Below are positions 59,517-64,000 of a stretch of 64,000 bases of DNA, piece by piece. A model generated the notes under the pieces. That model searched no databases. It saw only the letters and a list, made by a program, of their open reading frames with translations, and was not told the DNA's origin. The translations under genes and the position numbers were made by a program. The DNA comes from UBA5078 sp040384465. Its GTDB lineage: Bacteria; Pseudomonadota; Gammaproteobacteria; Pseudomonadales; Pseudohongiellaceae. Each line of letters opens with the position of its first letter. Position 1 is the stretch's first letter. The stretch is taken from contig JAZKJF010000001.1 of assembly GCA_040384465.1 (NCBI GenBank), positions 186,001 to 250,000 of the forward strand. The letters are read 5' to 3'.

Positions 59517-61594
59517 TGGGCGCTGTGAAAATCAAAACTGCAGGCGTGGTTGCTGAAATTCAAAGCGTTTTCACCTGAGTAATTTTTCCCTTCAGTGACT
59601 CTGTAGATTTTTCTCGAAATAAACAGCTCCAGAAGCTGCCCATCGATTGCTCCAGCTGCGGCTTCATTCTGCATTATCTCCAATGCCTTTTCCGTACTTA
59701 CTGCCGTTTTGTAGGGACGATCAGATGCTGTTAGTGCATCGTAAATATCACAGATAGTCATTACCTTGGATGAAAACGGGATTTGATCACCTCGAATGCC
59801 TTTCGGATACCCAGTGCCATTCAGTTTCTCGTGATGTGAGCCGGCAATCTCCGGAATATTTTTCAGCTCTTCTGTCCAGGGTATAAGATTCAAGAATGCT
59901 TTCGTGTGTGTAACATGAGATTCAATTTCCGCTCGTTCCTCTGCAGAGAGACTACCTTTACGAATCGACAATAATTTAAATTCGTCCTCGCTTATTACCG
60001 AGAAATCCTCGTCATGTTCAAATGGGAGACAATAATTTGCAACCCGAGTCAGTTTCTCGAGGCTATCAGCTTCAAGAATACTGGGTTCATTGACCTGACG
60101 AATTGTTTCGAAAAATCCATCTAATTTTTCAACTTCCTGAGTCAGGTTGGATTGCAGTTTTGACAGTTTTTCTTGAGTCAGTAAACCATTCTGCATCAAC
60201 TGGATTTGCTCGCGAAGAGTCGTGTTGTACAAGCGCTCTTTCGCGATCAATATCCGATATCGGATACGCTCCAGATTCTCCACACTTAACTTCTTTGCTT
60301 TGACAAGTACCGACTCCCGGACTCCAACTTTTCCAAAATCATGTAAAAGTGCAGCATAACGGAGTTCTCGTAGCTGCTGAGGAGATTGCTGATGGTTTTT
60401 ATGTTCCTGGTGGTGGCTGTCATTAACTGCTTCGGCTAGCGCAACACAGAGATCCGCTACACGAAAAGAATGTCCGCTGGTGGTAGGGTCACGTTGCTCG
60501 ATAGCCATCACTGAGGCACGTACGAACCCCTCAAAGAGTTTTTGAATATCGTTATGCAGGATGGCATTTTCAATAGCAACACCCGCTTGGCCTGCCAATG
60601 CCTGCAACAACAAGAACGATGCAGAATCAAAAGGCAGGATAGTCTCCTGATTATGATTGCCTGGTGTGAGCGTAAGACTACGGTCATTTTTCTTGTTGAT
60701 AAACTGCAGAACAGCGATGACAGACTTCCTTTTGTTAAAGGCTGGCAGCGTTAACATGCTGACAGTACGATACCCGGTAGTGTCGTCAAAATTTCGATTG
60801 AACTTATAAGGGGCATCTTCAGGTATCTGGTACGCATCCGAAATATTGAGTGCTTGCTTGGTGATCGCCACATTGCCTGCTATGGATTTTACATCCAATG
60901 GAAAACTGCTTTCCTGGAACGGAAAATCGAAAGAATCGTTTTGCGTCAGCTTGAATGTGATCCGTTTACCTTCCGTGTCAGTCAAGAATAATGAAGCCGC
61001 GTCACAACACGAAATATTTTGCCCCTCAGTAAGGATTTTTCTTAGCAGAATTCCAAGATCATTCTCTGATGCGAGTGCGATACCAACACTCGCAAGTTTG
61101 CTTAGATTTTTTTCCGTTGAACTCAATAACTCTTTGCTTCTTTCTGCATTAATTCTTGCACTATAAGTTTCCGATGCAATGGCAATTAGCTGAAGAGTTT
61201 GCCGAACCGGCAATCCGTCAGAGAGAATCATATCAGATGATAGCTGGGTAGAATTCTCGCTGAGCAACAGAGCTTTCGGGAGCGCCGCGCGCCATTCGGA
61301 AAACGGTTCCCGAGCGACTAATTGAGAATCGAGTAAAACAAGTGCAGCGTTCACTTCAACGGCATCTTTTACGGAGTAAATGAGCTGTGTGTGTAGATTT
61401 TCCGCTTGTAAAGCTTGCCAGAGAGGACTGCGGGCATGTGCCGCACCGTAGCAAAGACAAACAACACAATTGTTATTGGATGAAACGGAGGGGATTGTCG
61501 CTTTTTGTTTCACTGAAGTGCCTGCGTCAATGAGCCCGGAGCGAACAATGCGGCAATCACTCCAGATGACAAAGGAGTGTACCTCACCCCTCAT
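59513..61594 (-). CDS. GAF and HD-GYP domain protein, probable cyclic-di-GMP phosphodiesterase
   Basis: This 693-residue protein has an N-terminal region (to about 150) of uncertain fold, a GAF domain (about 170-350: LLRKILTEGQNISCCDAASLFL, VIAVLQFINKK), and an HD-GYP domain. The metal motifs are visible: RDPTTSGHSFRVA, AALLHDFGKVGVRE, IESHVTHTKAFL, HHEKLNGTGYPKG (the GYP signature), and ICDIYDALTASDRPYK. About 130 residues, including a coiled coil, separate the HD and next His motifs and look like a partial duplication. The enzyme probably hydrolyses cyclic-di-GMP. Its end overlaps the hydrolase gene by four bases in convergent orientation. Confidence 0.88.
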   Translation of the reverse strand: MRGEVHSFVIWSDCRIVRSGLIDAGTSVKQKATIPSVSSNNNCVVCLCYGAAHARSPLWQALQAENLHTQLIYSVKDAVEVNAALVLLDSQLVAREPFSEWRAALPKALLLSENSTQLSSDMILSDGLPVRQTLQLIAIASETYSARINAERSKELLSSTEKNLSKLASVGIALASENDLGILLRKILTEGQNISCCDAASLFLTDTEGKRITFKLTQNDSFDFPFQESSFPLDVKSIAGNVAITKQALNISDAYQIPEDAPYKFNRNFDDTTGYRTVSMLTLPAFNKRKSVIAVLQFINKKNDRSLTLTPGNHNQETILPFDSASFLLLQALAGQAGVAIENAILHNDIQKLFEGFVRASVMAIEQRDPTTSGHSFRVADLCVALAEAVNDSHHQEHKNHQQSPQQLRELRYAALLHDFGKVGVRESVLVKAKKLSVENLERIRYRILIAKERLYNTTLREQIQLMQNGLLTQEKLSKLQSNLTQEVEKLDGFFETIRQVNEPSILEADSLEKLTRVANYCLPFEHDEDFSVISEDEFKLLSIRKGSLSAEERAEIESHVTHTKAFLNLIPWTEELKNIPEIAGSHHEKLNGTGYPKGIRGDQIPFSSKVMTICDIYDALTASDRPYKTAVSTEKALEIMQNEAAAGAIDGQLLELFISRKIYRVTEGKNYSGENALNFSNHACSFDFHSAH

Positions 61595-61630
61595 AAGATG
61601 GCGAATCGGATATAGGGTCTCATTGTCAGC

Positions 61631-61915
61631 TTAGACAACTGCTCTTACTGATGCCAGGTTTCGTTCTGTGATCTCGGCAATCGCACTGAGTCGGAAATGC
61701 GGTTTGGGAGTTCGCAATGCAGTCTGAGCTTCAGTGGTCATCATGTCTCGAATGAACTGTGCCAGCATCTGCCGCGCCTCTGATTCGTAGCGGAATGGCC
61801 CTACATTCGTACCTTCTCGTGTCCGGAAATACCACAAACCGACTTTGTTGAAGACGCGCTCCGAGCGGTCGGGGACTCTCTGTTCAGTTCGGTCACTCTT
61901 GCGTAGATTTGCCAT
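61631..61915 (-). CDS. DUF6316-like small protein
   Basis: The 94-residue protein has RSERVFNKVGLWYFRTREGTNVGPFRYESEARQMLAQFI, a compact strand-helix unit found in small proteins of marine Gammaproteobacteria (DUF6316-like). The start is ATG 61915 with AGGAG 7 bases upstream; the longer frame to 61981 is rejected. Function unknown. It is 36 bp upstream of the HD-GYP gene on the same strand, so they may be co-transcribed and linked in signalling. Confidence 0.7.
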   Translation of the reverse strand: MANLRKSDRTEQRVPDRSERVFNKVGLWYFRTREGTNVGPFRYESEARQMLAQFIRDMMTTEAQTALRTPKPHFRLSAIAEITERNLASVRAVV

Positions 61916-62300
61916 GCTCAGTCTCCTGTTGGTCTCCGTCAGCTCGGAGCTGTCTTGAATATAGGTTGTCCCAGACTGCATACGCTACAACCCCGAGCTG
62001 ACGAGTAAGGCTACAATAGGTGTGACTTTTGGTCCTGGAAAGAGCGCAAATTGCATGCCAGTGTGTGCTGGAAAAGTCCCCCCGCATGTCACATATTAGG
62101 CACATGAAAACCAATACAAATCATCGTAATAGACGAGGATCTTGGTGTTTTTGTTCGCGCTGAAATTGTTTTGATTCAAGATGTTAGCTGAAGACATTAA
62201 GAGTTCTAAAAATTCAGCTCACCCACTTTCGCTCTGCATATTTTCTTTTAAATTTAGTGGGTTAAGTCTGATGTAAATTTAGTTCATGAGGGCGTTTCAA
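61916..62300. other. Noncoding gap between DUF6316 and mobA
   Basis: No gene is supported in these 385 bp. The inverted repeat ACCCACT (62221-62227) and AGTGGGT (62256-62262) lies 39 bp beyond the mobA stop, with GAATTTTTAG after it on the minus strand, and may end the mobA transcript. The rest is AT-rich and should hold the DUF6316 promoter. Confidence 0.4.
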
Positions 62301-62951
62301 TCAGTGTGTCAGCCTCGCACCGCTGAAAGCAGCCAACTGCACAGAAAGGTCTTCAGCTTGTGCCAGATCTTCCGGAGTGTTGATATTCATAAAAGCCCCG
62401 GGCCATTCATTGATATATTCGACCACAGTGTTTTTTCTGCTCAATATGAACTGCAGGGGGCTGTACATCCCTCTGTTTAGAGCGTCATCCAGTGCTCCGG
62501 CCAATCCTACAGACCATAATGAGAAGAGAGGTTGGACTTGGCCATTCGTTCTCAGCCAGACCACCTCGACATCCTGGTTATGCATCGCTAATGACATTCG
62601 TTCGACTATGTCGTCCGGAAACCATGGAACATCGCCAGGAAAGCATGCAACTGCTTGGGCGTCGGGATGGTGTACCTTAACCCAGTTGATGGCAGTAAGT
62701 ATTCCAGCCATTGGGCCCGCAAACTCTCCCTTGCAATCTTTCAGAATGGGAAGATTGAAGCAGGTGTAGTGATCAATATTGCGATTCGTGTTGATAATCA
62801 ATGGATCAACCTGTGTGCGCGCAACACGCAAGATATGCTCAATAATCAGTTTCCCTCCTACTTTAATGAGAGGTTTGTCGGTGTAGTTCATGCGGGAACT
62901 CTTGCCTCCCGCCAAAATAACACCGGCAACAGTGGTAGCTTTATGAATCAT
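62301..62951 (-). CDS. mobA: Molybdenum cofactor guanylyltransferase MobA
   Basis: This 216-residue enzyme couples GMP to molybdopterin. It has the nucleotide-binding GVILAGGKSSRMNYTDKPLI near residue 9, KDCKGEFAGPMAGILTAI near 75, and ACFPGDVPWFPDDIVERM with the metal Asp near 105. The C-terminal part has FMNINTPEDLAQAE. The Gly usual after SSRM is Asn here. The start is ATG 62951, after AAGAGAC; the longer frame lacks homology. It is divergent from tig with no moa or moe genes nearby. Confidence 0.9.
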   Translation of the reverse strand: MIHKATTVAGVILAGGKSSRMNYTDKPLIKVGGKLIIEHILRVARTQVDPLIINTNRNIDHYTCFNLPILKDCKGEFAGPMAGILTAINWVKVHHPDAQAVACFPGDVPWFPDDIVERMSLAMHNQDVEVVWLRTNGQVQPLFSLWSVGLAGALDDALNRGMYSPLQFILSRKNTVVEYINEWPGAFMNINTPEDLAQAEDLSVQLAAFSGARLTH

Positions 62952-63335
62952 TGCGAGTCTCTTGATGACGCGACGGTGATGACTGGTGTAAAAAAACGTC
63001 ACCAATTCTCCGAATTTGAGCGGATAAATGCCTGCATGAGTAGGTATCGAAGTCCGAGGCAGCTTAGTTCAGGGCCATGGTTCCAACAAGATTATTTATT
63101 GAATAAAGGCAGGCAATATGGGACAATCGCGCACTTCTGATGTCGGGAATCCAAGATCAACTTATTGATTTATATAGAATAAGATCGGCCTTTTGTGCGG
63201 GGCTGCTGAATCAATTCTGACAGAGTAAAAATTCCCAATTTGTGCGACCTGTTGCCTGTATTGCGGGCACAGTTTTCTTTTACTTTTGATGGCCTTGACC
63301 GCCGTGCCGGTCAGGTCGATCTGTGAGGGTATTTA
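62952..63335. promoter_or_regulatory. Divergent gap upstream of tig and mobA
   Basis: These 384 bp hold no gene or tRNA. AT-rich sequence around 63160-63185 (TTATATAGAATAAG) is a likely promoter zone. A small hairpin TGACCG-N6-CGGTCA (63296-63313) lies 22 bases before the tig ATG and would be in its leader, close to the ribosome-binding site GAGGG. Confidence 0.45.
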
Positions 63336-64000
63336 ATGCAAGTCTCTATTGAAACTACTTCTGGTCTTGAGCGTCGCATGACAGTTGATGTGCCAGCCTC
63401 AGTCGTTGAAAGTGCTATCAATGCACGCCTTCAGGAAGCCGCAGGAAATGTACGTTTGAATGGTTTCCGCAAGGGTAAGGTTCCCATGAAAGTCATTCAA
63501 GGACGTTATGGCCGTGGTGTTCGTCAGGAAGTGGTCGGCGAAGTCATGAGCAAGACTTACTATCAGGCGATCAACGAGCAGAACCTCAAGCCGGCAGGAC
63601 AACCGAGGATCGAGCCCAAATCTCTGGAGGAAGGCAAAGATCTTTCTTATGTGGCTGTTTTCGAAGTATTTCCCGAAATTACTCTGAATGATTTCAGTAA
63701 ACTTGAGGTCGAAAAACTGGTCGCGGAAGTAGGCGATGAAAATATCGACAAAATGATCGAAACGCTGCGTCAGCAAAGACAAACCTGGGAATCAGTGACC
63801 CGTCAAAGCAAGAATAAGGATCGCATCAACATCGATTATGTCGGGACTATGAATGGTGAAGCCTTCAGCGGTGGTTCTGCCACTGGTGCAAATCTGGTTC
63901 TCGGTTCTGAGCGCATGATTGAGGGTTTTGAAAAAGGTTTGTTGAAGAAGAAAGCGGGAGACGAGGTAGTGCTCGACCTTACCTTCCCGGAGGACTATCA
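63336..64000 (+). CDS. tig: Trigger factor (5' part, runs off right edge)
   Basis: An open frame starts at ATG 63336, 8 bases after GTGAGGG, and runs to the window end (221 complete codons). It encodes MQVSIETTSGLERRMTVDVP, the ribosome-binding signature GFRKGKVP near residue 44, and then the FKBP-like domain (RINIDYVGTMNGEAF, LVLGSERMIEGFEKGLL) near 160-205. Trigger factor is the ribosome-bound chaperone and prolyl isomerase that folds nascent chains. The C-terminal domain is outside the window. In many bacteria clpP, clpX and lon follow. Confidence 0.96.
   Translation, partial: MQVSIETTSGLERRMTVDVPASVVESAINARLQEAAGNVRLNGFRKGKVPMKVIQGRYGRGVRQEVVGEVMSKTYYQAINEQNLKPAGQPRIEPKSLEEGKDLSYVAVFEVFPEITLNDFSKLEVEKLVAEVGDENIDKMIETLRQQRQTWESVTRQSKNKDRINIDYVGTMNGEAFSGGSATGANLVLGSERMIEGFEKGLLKKKAGDEVVLDLTFPEDY

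Noticed and set aside
62952..63335. tRNA genes before tig, as in some Pseudomonas
   Set aside because: No cloverleaf or CCA-ended acceptor stem could be found on either strand.

Overview
The window looks like chromosomal DNA from a gammaproteobacterium of the Pseudomonadales/Cellvibrionales kind. The smc-zipA-ligA block, fadB, ttcA, rapA, alaA, pdxB, msrB and tig all have gammaproteobacterial architecture. The short palindromic repeats beginning TGTGGGAGC or TGTAGGAGC resemble the REP/REPIN elements of Pseudomonas and relatives. I cannot name the genus from sequence alone. No tRNA, rRNA, CRISPR array or complete insertion sequence was seen.

Region 1 (1-8138) is a cell-surface glycan cluster read mostly on the minus strand. 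It holds an HtrL/YibB-type N-terminal domain fused to a second glycosyltransferase-like domain, a GT2-like protein, a lipid-linked glycan flippase-type ABC transporter, two minus-strand GT4 glycosyltransferases, one opposing plus-strand GT4 enzyme, and a polysaccharide pyruvyl transferase cut by the left edge. Region 2 (8165-11266) is a small toxin-antitoxin island with a type-A REPIN at each end. It contains vapBC (vapC is frameshifted), a decayed DUF4143 ATPase remnant and hipBA, each TA operon with a visible palindromic operator. A beta-CASP nuclease gene carrying an in-frame REPIN and a wecA-like gene follow (11283-13895).

Region 3 (14028-20514) encodes two large paralogous exported proteins ending in an EF-hand-like loop, plus an outer-membrane barrel. 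I do not recognise this set as a described system. Region 4 (20819-47613) is mostly housekeeping: chromosome condensation and division (smc, zipA, ligA), a lytic-transglycosylase-like lipoprotein, a DjlA-like co-chaperone, an M16C protease, rapA, ylqF, bolA, a Bax-like glucosaminidase, a polysaccharide deacetylase, fadB without an adjacent fadA, a tRNA-thiolation/sulfur group (ttcA, yheU, tusA), an Xni-like nuclease, pdxB and alaA. msrB follows.

Region 5 (48271-58304) is a second surface-protein locus. It has a 1933-residue FecR-domain protein with a Pro-Glu spacer and six repeated WG-x-W modules, followed upstream by a TPR plus beta-barrel protein that resembles Slam/DUF560 translocators. 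Beside them are another outer-membrane barrel, a Gly-rich membrane-anchored protein and a DUF6502 protein, the last divergent from an alpha/beta hydrolase across two copies of a GTGGGAAT/ATTCCCAC palindrome. The right end holds a GAF/HD-GYP protein, a DUF6316 protein, mobA and the start of tig.

The best candidates for something undescribed are the FecR-giant/Slam-like pair as a type XI-like secretion unit, the barrel plus twin EF-hand proteins, REP elements that supply codons and stop codons to host genes, and a vapC whose frameshift sits exactly on a canonical -1 slippery heptamer.
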